DNA from: Panax quinquefolius | Lineage: Eukaryota; Streptophyta; Magnoliopsida; Apiales; Araliaceae | NCBI GenBank assembly: GCA_020205615.1 | Contig: CM035167.1 | Coordinates: 56,689,023-56,753,022 of the forward strand | Reading direction: 5' to 3' | Length of the DNA: 64,000 nt | Part shown: in pieces, positions 9,898 to 20,902 of the stretch | Position numbering within the stretch: position 1 is the first letter of the stretch | How the letters are laid out: each line of letters opens with the position of its first letter | Made by a program: the position numbers and the translations under genes | Notes under the pieces: generated by a model | Database searches by the model: none | The model's input: only the letters and a program-made list of their open reading frames with translations | What the model was told of the DNA's origin: nothing

Positions 9898-10497
9898 GTG
9901 GGTGAAGTAACGTTGTTGGGACCGAAGTTGGTATGTATGACTACGGAAAATATTCAAACGATCCGACAACGTATAAAAACCTCACAAGATCGACAAAAGA
10001 GTTATGTTGATCTTCATCGAAAGGACGTGGAATTCGATATAGAAGATCATGTGTTGTTGCGTGTTGCTCCATGGAAAGGAGTTACGAGATTTGGAAAGAG
10101 AGGAAAACTCAATCCTTGATTCATCGACCCATTTTTAATCCTCGATCGAGTAGGAAATGTGGCCTATAGACTCGTTTTACCGCCAAGTATGTCTCGTGTT
10201 CATAACATTTTTCACATATCCATATTACGTAAATATGTGAAAGACTCGAACCACATTATTGAGTTAGAACCGGATGAAATAGCGGATGATTTGACGTTTG
10301 AAGAGGTTCCTGTTCAAATCTTGGATAAGAAGGAACATATTCTACGCTCCAAGGTTATACCTCAAGTCAAAGTTTTGTGGAGAAACCACGATGTTGAGGA
10401 AATGACTTGGGAGTTAGAATCTGAAATGAAATCAATGTATCCTTACCTCTTCGACATACCAGGTACGTACCCTAATTTTGAGGGTGAAATTTCATAA
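9898..10497 (+). pseudogene. Integrase C-terminus (GPY/F) and chromodomain of element A
   Basis: One frame with a single TGA (10117; CGA in relatives). It reads through the KSYVDLHRKDVEF and LLRVAPWKG region, the GPY/F-like motif (PFLILDRVGNVAYRL), SRVHNIFHISILRKYV, and the chromodomain (EEVPVQILDKKEHILRSK, VLWRNHDVEEMTWELE). The chromodomain keeps the tryptophans that normally help form the aromatic cage. Chromovirus chromodomains can direct integration to marked heterochromatin. The stop codon TAA at 10495 overlaps the purine tract. Confidence 0.9.
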
Positions 10498-10508
10498 GAA
10501 GGGGAGGT
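10496..10508 (+). promoter_or_regulatory. Polypurine tract of element A
   Basis: AAGAAGGGGAGGT directly before the 3' LTR; it serves as the plus-strand primer. Equivalent tracts precede the 3' LTRs of G, E, C, F and D. Confidence 0.85.
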
Positions 10509-13181
10509 TGTAAGACCCAAACTTTTATAAATAAATATGAATTTTCTATAAATATTATTTTTGAATATTATGGAGTAAATTTGATATAATATTATAATTG
10601 TGGGTAATATTTATAAATTTTGCAAAGCAAGCAAGTTGTTATAAAATATTCATTTGGTCGGGGAATATTCTTTTTGTCGGGGAATATTCGTACGACGGCA
10701 CAATCATTGGTGGACCCCACAACGGAATTATTGTTGGATTGAGAAAACGACAAAAATACTTTATGAAAATAACGGCGGAGGTGTTACCGTTAAAACTGTT
10801 GAACTACCTGGTAGTAAAAGTACAGTAATACGCATGATTGCATAGTAGCATACGGTATTGATTATTGATACTTACGTGAGAAGTCACTCAGCTATAGTCA
10901 ATTATTGCTACAGTAATTGCTGCATCATATCTCTTATATTATTGATTCAATTATTGTCACAATACCATCTGTATAATATGTTATATTATTAAATCAATAA
11001 TTGAGACGACAAGTTATATATGATTAATAATTATTGAAAGATTAAATATGTGTTGATTAAAAATAAAATGATTTGTGGTAATATTTATAAAATCCTTGAT
11101 GTATATAAAGAGTCTATTATGAGACGTTTGTGGTAAGTTTGGTTATTTTATGGGGGGCATATGTCATCATCTAAGAGTCTCTTCGTCAATAGTAATTACC
11201 TTTGTCAATAGTAATTACCTTCGTCAATAGTAATTACCTTCATCAATAGTAATTACCTTCATCAATAGTAACTACCTTTACTAGACGTCAAACCACTTGT
11301 CGTTTCATATTATAGGCGTCAAACCAATTGTCGTTTCATATTACAGGCGTCGAACCAATTGTCGTTTCACATTACAGTCGTCAAACCACTTTTCTTTTCA
11401 CATCACCATTCGTCAAGCCACTTGCCTTTTCACATTTCAAGTGCTAAGCTAGAAATCTTCTATAAATAGAGGCCTAGTGCTTCATTATTTTCACAAATTT
11501 ATTCAAGCTATAGAGAGAGAAAGTATAGATAGAATAAGAGAGAAAGAAGAAGAGTATTACATTTCTTACACTCTGCGATATTCAATCTACTACTAATGTA
11601 AGGGGTGTTATTCTTTCTTATTCATGAAGAGAACTGTTGGTATTCCATTGCTTATTATTCTTTTGGAATAACCTGTATACGCGGTTTACCCTATACTTGG
11701 TGACATTCTTCTATTATTACGTTGGAACATCACATGCATGTGTTTTACAGGACTGGTTCCATCTTTATTATTATTACGTTAGAACATCCATGCTCTTTGT
11801 TTTACACAGGACTGGGTAAAAGTCTTTTTATTATTATTCATGTTGGAACATCACATGCATGTGTTTTACACGGACACTGGTTAAAATCTTTATTATTATT
11901 ACATTGGAACATCACATGCATGTGTTTTACACGGACACAGTTTAAATCTTTATTATTATTACATTTGGAACATCTGTCTATGTGTTTTACAATGGGACTG
12001 GTTCCGTCTTTATTATTATTGTTGGAACATCGCATCGGTTGCAAATTTTGCCTGACATTGTTCTGTTATTTTTATTCTGTTGGAATAACCTATCTATGCC
12101 AAGTACCGCATGCATGGTGATTTCTTTTGTTATTCCATTCTTTATTATACTCAGTTGGTTAAAGTTTTGACATCTATACTCCATGAAATTAGTAGAATAT
12201 CCTTGATATTTGCGCTTCATCCAGTATCTTTTCATGGAAATATTCTTCTGATCATTCTTGAATTTTACTCTACAAAGCAGTATCATGTTGACAATTTGGA
12301 CATTATTAGTTCATGGATAAATTAATTCTTGAACTTGTTTTATTGAATTCTTATATCATTGTCATCATCCTCATGTTTATATTATGTTGAAAGTCATCTG
12401 TGGCCTGTAGTACATAGATGGACTTGGTATGATTATGACCAGGGATTATTCAGTGTAATCATGACTGTAATGTTACAAATGATGTTTTAAAAGTTGTCAT
12501 TAGCCCGTAGTGCATTGATGGACAGTTGTTGGCATGATCATGACCATTAATGAATACACGAATGTCCTTGGTTGTAGTGCATGGATAATTTGTGGTCGTG
12601 ATACTAAAGAATATCCTTGGTCGTAGTGCATGGGTGATTCGATGATGTGGATTATTTATTAAGCTGAGTCCCAGCGATAAAAGTCATGAAAAACCTTTTA
12701 AATCATAAAAGATAGTAGATTTTATTCTCTACTTGACTCTTTTAATGGATTGCTTGTTCCGCTGCAGTTAAACTTGATGTTGTTATATTTTATCAGTTTA
12801 ACACTGTTGAAGGCTAACGATAATTTATTATGCATTATCTTAGTCATAATATTTATTACTAGGCTAGTTGAGCTCACCCTTTCTTTCACTATTCTCTTTA
12901 GGAAATGAGAACATAACAGGGACTAGTCGAGGCACGGAGTGACGGTCCAGAGTATAGCATTAGTAGTCCTCACTATTCTGTGAAATAGTGTGTTAATAAT
13001 CGTAATGAGGACTCCTTTTGAGTTTGTATAATCTCTAGTAGACAATAATTATATTCAAACTCACAGTTATATTTTATCTTATTGTACACGACAGTTGTAT
13101 TAGTAAGTTGTATTTGAATTTTGTACCATGTATCTGACGACCCAAGATGGGTGATGTACACCTAATTTTGGGGGCGTCACA
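10509..13181 (+). repeat. 3' LTR of element A
   Basis: A 2,673-base copy from TGTAAGACCC to GGGGGCGTCACA. Differences from the 5' LTR include five instead of three 19-base promoter repeats (11181-11280), changed units in the 60-base array (about 11690-12100) and scattered point changes. TATA box CTATAAATAGA at 11460-11470. The U5 acceptor-like site reads TTCTCTTTAG|GAAATGAG near 12900 and the double hairpin is at 12965-13013. Internal open frames (for example 11722-12120) come from the array and are not genes. Confidence 0.95.
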
Positions 13182-13445
13182 GTAACCTTCATCATCTATA
13201 TGTCTTTGAATCATATATACTCCATGATTCACTTTATCAAAGTTAATATATATTACTTATATATCAAATCGATATCCTTTATACATCGGATAGCTCAAAC
13301 TTTAACTCTACAACTCAATATAAAATATACATCATAAAATATTGAGTACATCTCATAAACCTTAATCATGGTTTAAAGAAATAACAACTCTAGATAAAAT
13401 AATAATTTTCATATATTACATCTGATTCATGTCTTTCAAGTACAC
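13182..13445. other. Flank between element A and the CACTA-like transposon
   Basis: AT-rich sequence starting with the GTAAC duplication. It has no open frame, primer site or repeat that I recognise. It may belong to the same old LTR as 16911-19171, split by the CACTA-like element, or to the leader of the Tat-type remnant. Confidence 0.4.
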
Positions 13446-13474
13446 CAGTACAAAGTACCTAATAGACAACAATT

Positions 13475-13626
13475 AAACCACAACGTTTTTTAAAAAGACG
13501 TTGTGGTTTTTTTTTACAACGTTTTAAAAAAAAACGTTGTAGATATATATGCAAAAATGTTATCTATTTAAAAGGATATTTTTTTGGTTTTAACTAGATA
13601 ACGTTTTTTTTAAAAAACGTTGTGTA
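13475..13626. repeat. Left subterminal repeats of the CACTA-like element
   Basis: Alternating direct and inverted copies of CACAACGTTTTT / AAAAACGTTGTGG, able to form several hairpins. They match the array at 16621-16890. In CACTA elements such repeats bind transposase. Confidence 0.75.
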
Positions 13627-13906
13627 TTAAGAAAAACACGGAGCTAAAAAAAAGACGAGGAAATGAAAAGTTGAAATTAACACAAATCTATTTTCTTCTC
13701 TCATATCTCTGTACTTTCTCTCTCTACGAAGTGGGTGTCATGCTCTTCTACTGTCCTACGATCCAAACTTCGGCTACCACTATGGCCATCAGCTGAGGAG
13801 GCACATACGATGTTTCAGTCGGAGATATTGAAGATCAGAAAATGCCTTTGACTACTTGTATGGTCTGGTCGGGTTCAATCAGACACAAAATTCTAGGGTT
13901 TTTGCT

Positions 13907-14221
13907 ATGGCTGACGCTCTCTCTGAGATTAGATCAGAAAATGCTCTCTCAGCGCCAAGCTCATTGAGAAGGACGCTCTCATCGCCGACCTCCAAGCCCA
14001 GCTGCAATCCCTAGATTCTTCTCTCTCCGACACCACATATAAACTCTCCTGCGGGCCAAATGAGAAAAGGTCCAGGTTCACTGTCTAACTGAGTTGGTTC
14101 ATACAAATTCATATAAAAGATGATATAAACCTTGAATTGAATAAATGCGGGAGAGAAATTGTTGAAGGAGAACGCTTCGCTGTCTAATGAGGTTAAGAAG
14201 CTCAATCGCGATGTTGCCAAG
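13907..14221 (+). pseudogene. Captured coiled-coil gene fragment
   Basis: Two exon-like pieces. The first (from 13954) reads AKLIEKDALIADLQAQLQSL and on for about 10 residues. The second (14147-14221) reads EKLLKENASLSNEVKKLNRD and then VAK, ending exactly at a GT donor (AAG|GTAATC). Both have a heptad pattern of a coiled coil. An ATG at 13907 (MADALSEIRSEN) is in a different frame from the first piece, so one indel is present. I do not recognise the parent gene. About 200 bases upstream a further reading YDPNFGYHYGHQLRR (about 13765-13810) may be another captured exon. Confidence 0.55.
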
Positions 14222-14635
14222 GTAATCAATCTCTTCTCTATGTTCTCTCTCCACCACTAGAATGTAAATATCACTCAATTCTAAATACTCTTTTGTGGTT
14301 AGTTTATGTTTAAATTACGGTGATCTGTAGTTAAGGTTATAGATCTTATATGTATTTTAATTGTATGATTTTGTGTAGTTTTTCCATTTCTATTACTATT
14401 TTCAATTTGCTTTATTATCTCTAGGTTCAGCTTCTGGATTTCTTGATTCCCTTTTGAATTTTGCTGTTCTGGAATTTCTCTTATCAATTAAGGAGTGTTA
14501 CAATTGTGGATGTCGAAATGTTTTTCTTCTTGGATTCATTTCTACCAAGGCAGAGAGTGTTGTTGTTCTTCTTTGCAGGGAGCCTTGCCATAGTGTTAAT
14601 GCATTGAAAGACAGGAATTGGGACCTGAGTCAGTC

Positions 14636-15084
14636 ATGGATACTGAAAATGGAAATGGGCCTCACTACTTTGAACTTAATAGCGGAACCAAGATGCCGGT
14701 AGTTGGCCTTGGGACGTGGAAAGCTCTGACAGGTGCTGTAGTCAAGGTTCTAGCTAGCTCGCTCCAACCAAATCTTAATTACTTTACTTTCAGATTAGTT
14801 GACTCTTTTTAATTTTGAAAATTTTGAATTTGTGTAGAAATTTGGTTACATCGATTGGTGTGCTAAAGTTTATGACAATGAGAAAGAGGTAGAATTTCCT
14901 TGTTAATAAATTGATTCAACTTGTTATGTTCAGTGTAATTATAATGACAATTAAGTTGTATATTTGGATTATGATGATGTTTTCTGCATGTTATGGTTAA
15001 TTGTGTATAGATAGGGGTGGCTCTGAAAGAACTATTCACAGGGGTAGTGAAGCGTGAAGAGATTTGGATAACCTCTAAATTATG
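14636..15084 (+). pseudogene. Captured aldo-keto reductase (AKR4C-like) exons 1-3
   Basis: Exon 1 starts at ATG 14636 and reads [20 protein letters not shown], the AKR N-terminal barrel strand. Exon 2 (14838-14888) is preceded by TGTAG and followed by GT; it reads KFGYIDWCAKVYDNEKE, keeping the catalytic Asp and Tyr positions of the family. Exon 3 (15011-15084) is preceded by TATAG and followed by GTTAG; it reads LKELFTGVVKREEIWITSKL. About 12 residues normally between GLGTW and KVGYRHID are lost or altered. The rest of the roughly 315-residue enzyme is absent, so no NADPH-dependent reductase can be made. Plant AKR4C enzymes reduce aldehydes and ketones. Confidence 0.85.
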
Positions 15085-15339
15085 GTTAGTTTTAATGTGT
15101 AACCTGATTGAATTGTTTTGTTCATCTATTAATTGATTAATTTTTTATCTTATTTTTCCGATTAACGGAGGTGTAATGATGTGTTTAGATATCTGTAATT
15201 CCCATAATTTTACTATCTTTAGTTAGTTGTAGTATCTGAATTATGTCATAGTTAAAGTAGTGTATATGAAACACTCATGTGCTGGGTTTTGGTGGACCCT
15301 TTGCAACGACATGGTTTTTGCAGGTATAAGTGCAGAATT

Positions 15340-15860
15340 TGAGATTTCTTCAGATTATTTAGAATGCAGTCAAAGATCCTGCTCGCAATGGTTATGGTTT
15401 TGATGAGCTCCACCACGATCCGATTGTGTCTACTCGGAATATCTTTGCGAGAAGTTGGGACATCAATTTTTTTTTTATCCTGGGCCTCGTGGAGAGACCC
15501 TTGCTAACGAAACACCTGAAGAACAAAAAGCACTTGACAAGTTCCCAAGGATGAGCGACGTTCTTCTTATAACATCTAAGGAGGTCCAATATATACCTGG
15601 TTCAGTTGTTTCTTTTTGTCAGAGTTCAGTATTGATACATAATTTTGTTGATGATAAGGAATTTTCCTTTATTTTTTGTAGTTTTCTTGTACATGTTTCT
15701 TTCTTGTGTTCATGCAATTTTTCTGCCACACTCTTCCAACCCTTCTGCCTGGAATAGGGCAGGATGTTCTACTGTGTTTAATCACTTGATGAAGTGTATG
15801 ACCTAAGTTTTGGCAGAAGGGGAATACTGCTCATGCCACTCCCGAGGAGGCAGAAAAAGA
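15340..15860 (+). pseudogene. Captured exon(s) of an unidentified plant gene
   Basis: The sequence reads VKDPARNGYGFDELHHDPIV and STRNIFAR in one frame, then FYPGPRGETLANETPEEQKA and LDKFPRMSDVLLITSKE in the frame open from 15455. It ends near a GT at about 15580 and perhaps resumes at 15820 (KGNTAHATPEEAEKE). Codon-like quality and splice-like borders indicate a real protein-coding source. It does not match the missing part of the aldo-keto reductase. I do not recognise the family. Confidence 0.5.
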
Positions 15861-16620
15861 GGTTTGCATCATTTTTATGTGAAGGATACCAGTTACAGAT
15901 TTAGGTACCTGAAGGTCTTCTACTTGTAGCTCATTTGAGAAATAGTTAGTACTTATTGATGATTATCTTAATGATATTTCGTCTTCTGTTTACCTGCATA
16001 TGACTTGAGACTGTCAAAATGTTCTTTTATTTGGAAGATTTACTGTGTTATTTATATAAATGCTATCATGATTGATTGGATGGAGGAAACATGTGATTGT
16101 TCATGTAATATATCCTTCTGTGTTTGTGTCTGTTGCTTGTAATTAGAGACAAAAATGATTCAAATAATAAAGTGTCAAACAAAGAAAGACTGTCAAAATT
16201 GAGTGAGTTTCACTATTACTTTCTTATGTGGTTCATGGACCGATATGATATAATTTTTAACGATTTCACTTGATATAGCTCTCTTGCTATTTTTGGCGGT
16301 TGAGTAGATGCTTCTGATTTGCATGAAAGATGATAGTATTGAAGGCATATATGATACTTTGACGAAATACGGGATGAGAGCGAAGCAACGATGTGAGCAT
16401 TTACTATACATGTAGAGCATATATGATAGTTTGGTATATATTTTGTGGATGTAGTAATTTGAATTACACGAATGGTATTATTGGAATGTATTTTGAATGG
16501 TTGATACATTTTGGCTTTAAATTTAAATGGGAATTTAGACCTTTTAGCTATATATCATGGCATTAGCATATTGCAGGTGCATTGGTAATGTAGGTGAACC
16601 AACCTTTTTTTCTTTTTTTT
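15861..16620. other. Non-coding interior of the CACTA-like element
   Basis: AT-rich sequence with no convincing exon. The minus-strand open frames at 16193-16509 lack any motif. It may be intron or 3' flank carried along with the captured gene. Confidence 0.4.
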
Positions 16621-16890
16621 TAATCTACAACATTTTAAAAACGTTGTGTAATTATACCTTCTACACAGTTTTTATCTAGAAAACGTTGTGGAATTATACC
16701 TTCTACAACATTTTTAAGCATCTGCTAATTTATGGATAACAAATCTACAACATTTTTTTTTCTTAAAAATGTTGTGTAATGTGCTTAACTACAACGTTGT
16801 AAAAACGTTGTGTAAGGGTGTCAAATAGATAACACCCTTAACCACAACATTTTTCTGACTGAAATTATAACATTTTTTCCGCGTTGTCTA
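16621..16890. repeat. Right subterminal repeats of the CACTA-like element
   Basis: At least six copies of ACAACGTTTT / AAAACGTTGTGTAA in both orientations, mirroring the left array. Confidence 0.75.
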
Positions 16891-16910
16891 TTTACTGTTT
16901 TGTAGTAATG

Positions 16911-19171
16911 GTACCACATAGTGTTACCTTCAATCCTTAACCTGCAAAAATGGTTATTTGCAAGGTTGAGCTCGACAGCCCAACAAATCTAACAGTTTTC
17001 ATGCATCACGTAGCACATAATAACATGCTTATCATACATCTCATAAACATTGGACTAACATAACATACATGCTTTAGTTCGTATAACAAGTATAGAGATT
17101 GAGTTCCTTACTCAATCAACATTCATTACTCAATCAACGTAGTCATAAATTAACTTTAACGTTTCATACTTTAAACATATATATAACACATCATGCTACT
17201 TGAAATAAAGATTTAAAACAATTCATCATCAAGTTCACATAGCAAATAGGAACTGAAAGACTTGTCTCGATCGTTGTTTACCAATAACAGTTTAACAGCT
17301 TACAGTTATCTTCACGTCACGTGCCCTACACAATTATATAATCATTCACATCAACTATTAGTCACATAGCAACGCATAGTAGTCGTAATGTAAACTTTAC
17401 TCTACATCTAATAACCCTTCTTATTATCAATACACAATGTTCAATTTGATTATGTTAACTTTTGAATTACATCTCACTTTATTACTTCTTAGGTCATACT
17501 CGAAGTTCATTCAAGTGTTTAAGTCTTGCTAGGACTACTTATTGGTTTTATATTAAACCCATTTCATATCTTATAATATTTATTTCATTTGACTTAAAAC
17601 ACTTTTTACGTTCAATAACATTTGTTACGGCGTTTCGACGTTCATTCGTCACACGCCCGATTTGTCTCTCTTGTGTGTGCTTAGTATGCATATACAACTT
17701 ATCTAATACATCATTTATTAATGTTAAGCATCATTATATTTACTAACATTCATGTTTTATAACTTAGAACAACATCTTTAATCATCAAGAGCACTACACT
17801 TGCATATGTGCATGCCCGACGCCCTCCGATTGCCTCCGAAAACACAACAGTCCTAAAGATGACCATTTTGACCCCTGATAACGACCTTAAATTGAACAAC
17901 ATAAAGAATAAAGGTTGTAGGTTTATTCGTCCTCGTTTCGGATCATCTTGAATCGCATCAATCAAAATTTGTATGAAAACGTTATGCTTATTTTAGTAAA
18001 ACATGTCCAGTCAGATTTTTTTTCCCCCAAAAATTGAAAGACAGACTACCACCCAACCAGGGCTGGGGTTTTTGTACTACAATATCCAGCCGGGGCCAGG
18101 GTACCATCTACAAATTCGAGAATGAACACCACGAACACTACAGAAAGCCAAATTAGGCCTACAAACTGTTTTCTAACAATAATACCAAACTAACCAAGGT
18201 GTAATAGGTTGACAGAAACATAAACTAATGTTTCTAACATGTTTCTAACCACATAAACAACATAAACATCAAAATTTGAATCTTCAATTTCACTATTTCT
18301 ATTATTTCTTCTTCTTTTGACATTCATAGCGAAATGTCTCGCTATGAATTCGTTACTTAACCAAATTGATTCATTCAACTTGCATTCTTTTTGTTTCTTA
18401 TTGTATTAACAGAATCCATTACCAATTTTACAATTATAACATAAACTCCTACTAATTTTAGTTTCAAAACAGACCCAGTCCAAATTAATTTTATAGAAAC
18501 CTAATATTTTAGGTAAACAGAAGTAGAGAGTCTTAAGGTTGGATTAATACCTTTTGATTCCTTCTTAACCCAATTAGATGAAGAATAAGGTTATTTTCTT
18601 CTTATTCTTCCAAAGCTCTTCTCCAATTCTCTCTCAAACTCTCTCTAGAACTCTCTCTTTTCTCTCTTTATTTTTCTCTCTTCTTTTTTCCTTCTGTTCT
18701 TTCTTAGGCTTAAGCAAACACTTAACGTAAAACTAAAATAGACGCTAACGTAAAAACAAAAATGACGTATAATAATAAGGCTACTAAATACATATCAGTT
18801 ATTTTTATTTTAAATTTAAAAGCCATAAGGCCTTGTTTGGCAAAACCAATTAAAACAATGACTTAATCATTCCTTAAGCATTGTTTGGCAAAACAAGATT
18901 AAAATAAGAATTTTAAAAGCTCTAAGGCCTTGTTTGGTAAAAATTAAAACTCTTTTGATTTATCTTCATGACTCATTTATAATATAATTTATTGTCATAC
19001 TTTATTTAAATAAATTCCCATATTCAAATTTAATTAAATCTAATAACAATTTATTAAATCAATTTACACATAAACCAATACAACAAAATTATAATCTTCA
19101 TTATAATTATAATTTTATTTAATAAATTAACACATTACTTTAATTACTAAATTAAATTAAAATACAACTAT
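16911..19171 (-). repeat. Probable LTR remnant of another gypsy element
   Basis: No gene is seen in these 2.2 kb. Read on the minus strand it resembles the layout of the other LTRs: a GA-rich block (complement of the CT-rich run 18590-18710) where leaders start, then further on TTGTTGGGCTGTCGAGCTCA followed by an acceptor-like TTTTTGCAG (about 16940-16990), comparable to GGGCTAGTTGAGCTCACCC and TTCAG in the other LTRs. Both ends are missing: one at the CACTA-like element, one at the truncated element G. Short open frames here have no motif. Confidence 0.4.
18827..18942 (+). repeat. Three copies of a GGCCTTGTTTGGCAAAAC-type repeat
   Basis: AAGGCCTTGTTTGGCAAAAC (18827), GCATTGTTTGGCAAAAC (18878) and AAGGCCTTGTTTGGTAAAA (18924), spaced about 50 bases apart within AT-rich sequence of the presumed LTR U3 part. 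Confidence 0.6.
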
Positions 19172-20280
19172 AGTAAAGCCTCAAATATTTCTTCACCCAA
19201 AAGGAACTCAACATGCGGCAACGACGTTGGCTCGAGCTGTTGAAAAATTACGATCATACCTTTCAATACAATCCTAGAAAAGCAAACGTGGTAACTGACG
19301 CGTTGAGTAGAAGATCATATGCGGGTACGAGTGCGATAATTTCAATTCAAAGGCCCATTTGGTATGACTTACAAAAGATGGAGATAGATTTAAAAACTTC
19401 AGGGACCCACGTGATGATGTCAAATATACGAGTAGAGCCGACTTTAATTGATAAAGTTAAAGTTGCTCAAGCTACAGATCTGGAGCTGATGCGTATGAGG
19501 AAGAAAGTGCAAGAAGGTGCTATTCCAGAAGCAAGAATCGATGAAGAAGGAATACTTTGAGTCAACTCCAGACTGTGTGTTCCTAATGACTCTAATTTAA
19601 AGTATAAAATCATGATGGAGGCACACAACACACTGTTTTCAATCCATGCTAGAAGTACCAAAATGTATCGTGATCTTCGACATACATTTTGGTGGAGCAA
19701 TATAAAAAGAGAGATCGCGGAGTTTATCTCAAGGTTTCTAACTTGTCAACAAGTCAAGGTGGAGCATCAAGTGCCAAAAGGTCCATTGCAACCACTTGAA
19801 ATTCTAGAATGGAAGTGGGAACACATTACCATGGATTTTGTTACTGGTCTTCCCAAGGTTTCTCAAGGCATATATGCAATTTGGGTCATTGTTGATAGAT
19901 TAACCAAGTTTTCTCAGTTCTTACATATACGAGAAACTTACTCACTTGAACGTCTTGCTCGTATATACATAAATGAGATTGTTAGATTGCATGGTATGCA
20001 AGTATCCATAGTTTCTGATCGAGACCCAAGATTCACTTCACGGTTGCTATGGGCACATATTTACGATTTAATTTGGTATATCATCCTCAGACGGACGGAC
20101 AGTCGGAGAGGACTATTAAAATTCTTGAAGATCTATTAAGAGTATGTGTCCTAGACTTCAAAGGAAGTTGGGACAAGTTCTTGCCATTAGTGGAATTCTC
20201 CTACAACAACAATTATCAAGCAAACATCGGCATGACTCCATTCTAGGCGTTGTATGGACGCAAGTGTTGATCTCCAGTAT
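19172..20280 (+). pseudogene. RNase H end and integrase of element G
   Basis: Readable from [10 protein letters not shown] through DALSRRS to 19560, where a TGA replaces a codon in GILRVN. It then runs from 19612 (MMEAHNT) with the zinc-binding region FWWSNIKREIAEF and the first catalytic Asp ([15 protein letters not shown]). The core continues through [12 protein letters not shown], then about 25 bases are missing (20040-20050) before HIYDLIWY. The Glu-bearing [16 protein letters not shown] reads in another frame from 20049. Nearly complete but frameshifted, so inactive. Confidence 0.85.
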
Positions 20281-20291
20281 GCTGGGATGAG

Positions 20292-20891
20292 GTGGGTGAA
20301 GCAACGTTATTGGGACCGGAATTGGTACTCATGACTATGGAAAAGATTCAAATGATCCGACAACGTATAAAAACCTCACAAGATCGACAAAAGAGTTATG
20401 TTGATCTTCATCGAAAGGATGTGGAATTCAATGTTGGAGATCATGTGTTGTTACGTGTTGCTCCATGGAAAGGAGTTACAAGATTTGCAAAGAGACGGAA
20501 GCTCAATCCTCGATTCATTGGCTCATTTGAAATCCTTGATCGAGTAGGAATTATTGCATATAGACTCGACTTACTGCCAAGTATGTCTCGTGTTCATAAC
20601 GTTTTTCACATATCTATGTTGCGTAAATATGTGGAAGATCTAAACCACATTATTGAATTAGAACCAGACGAGATAGCGGAAGATTTAACGTTCGAAGAGG
20701 TAACAGTTAAAATCTTGGATAAGAAGGAACATATTCTACGCTCCAAGGTTATACCTCAAGTCAAAGTTTTGTGGAGAAACCACGATTTTGAGGAAATGAC
20801 TTGGGAGTTAGAATATGAAATGAAATCAAGGTATCCTCACCTCTTCGACATACCAGATACGTACACCAATTTTGAGGACGAATTTTCATAA
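20292..20891 (+). pseudogene. GPY/F and chromodomain of element G
   Basis: 199 codons without interruption. They read MGEATLLGPELV, the LLRVAPWKG segment, GSFEILDRVGIIAYRL (GPY/F-like), SRVHNVFHISMLRKYV and a full chromodomain with VLWRNHDFEEMTWELE. It is among the best preserved chromodomain readings in the window. It is the C-terminus of an integrase whose N-terminal parts are frameshifted, so it is not expected to be made as a functional protein. Confidence 0.85.
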
Positions 20892-20902
20892 GAAGTGGAG
20901 GT

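Larger units (their letters stand above)
3036..13181 (+). mobile_element. Element A: full-length Tekay/Del-like chromovirus
   Basis: Complete Ty3/gypsy element of 10,146 bases. It is bounded by TG...CA LTRs and flanked by the 5-base duplication GTAAC (3031-3035 and 13182-13186). Order: 5' LTR 3036-5684, primer site 5687-5698, gag, protease, RT, RNase H, integrase with GPY/F, chromodomain (ends 10497), purine tract 10496-10508, 3' LTR 10509-13181. The chromodomain plus the RT/IN wording place it in the chromovirus clade. Coding decay is moderate: several single-base stops (CAA to TAA, CGA to TGA, TGG to TAG) and a few frameshifts. It inserted into the older Tat-type remnant or its flank. Confidence 0.95.
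13446..16907. mobile_element. CACTA-like (En/Spm) non-autonomous transposon with captured gene pieces
   Basis: The left end reads CAGTACAAA (one change from CACTACAAA), followed by TAATAGACAAC. The right end is the inverse (GTTGTCTATTTACTGTTTTG, then TAGTA). Inside both ends are dense subterminal repeats of ACAACGTTTTT and AACGTTGT, a CACTA hallmark. Between them lie exon-like pieces of at least three plant genes and no transposase. Length is about 3.46 kb. A matching 3-base target duplication is not clear (CAC on the left, ATG on the right), so the exact outer bases may be off or mutated. Confidence 0.7.

Noticed and set aside
13475..13626. Regular palindromic repeats that could suggest a CRISPR-like array or a hairpin RNA gene
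   Set aside because: Units are irregular, without unique spacers, and mirror the array at 16621-16890 at the other end of the CACTA-like element.
13443..16910. Target site duplication for the CACTA-like element
   Set aside because: The 3-base flanks (CAC and ATG) do not match; the ends are degenerate, so I do not claim a duplication.
17462..17746. 94-residue frame in the unassigned region
   Set aside because: AT-rich chance frame without motif or coding bias in sequence that looks like an old LTR.
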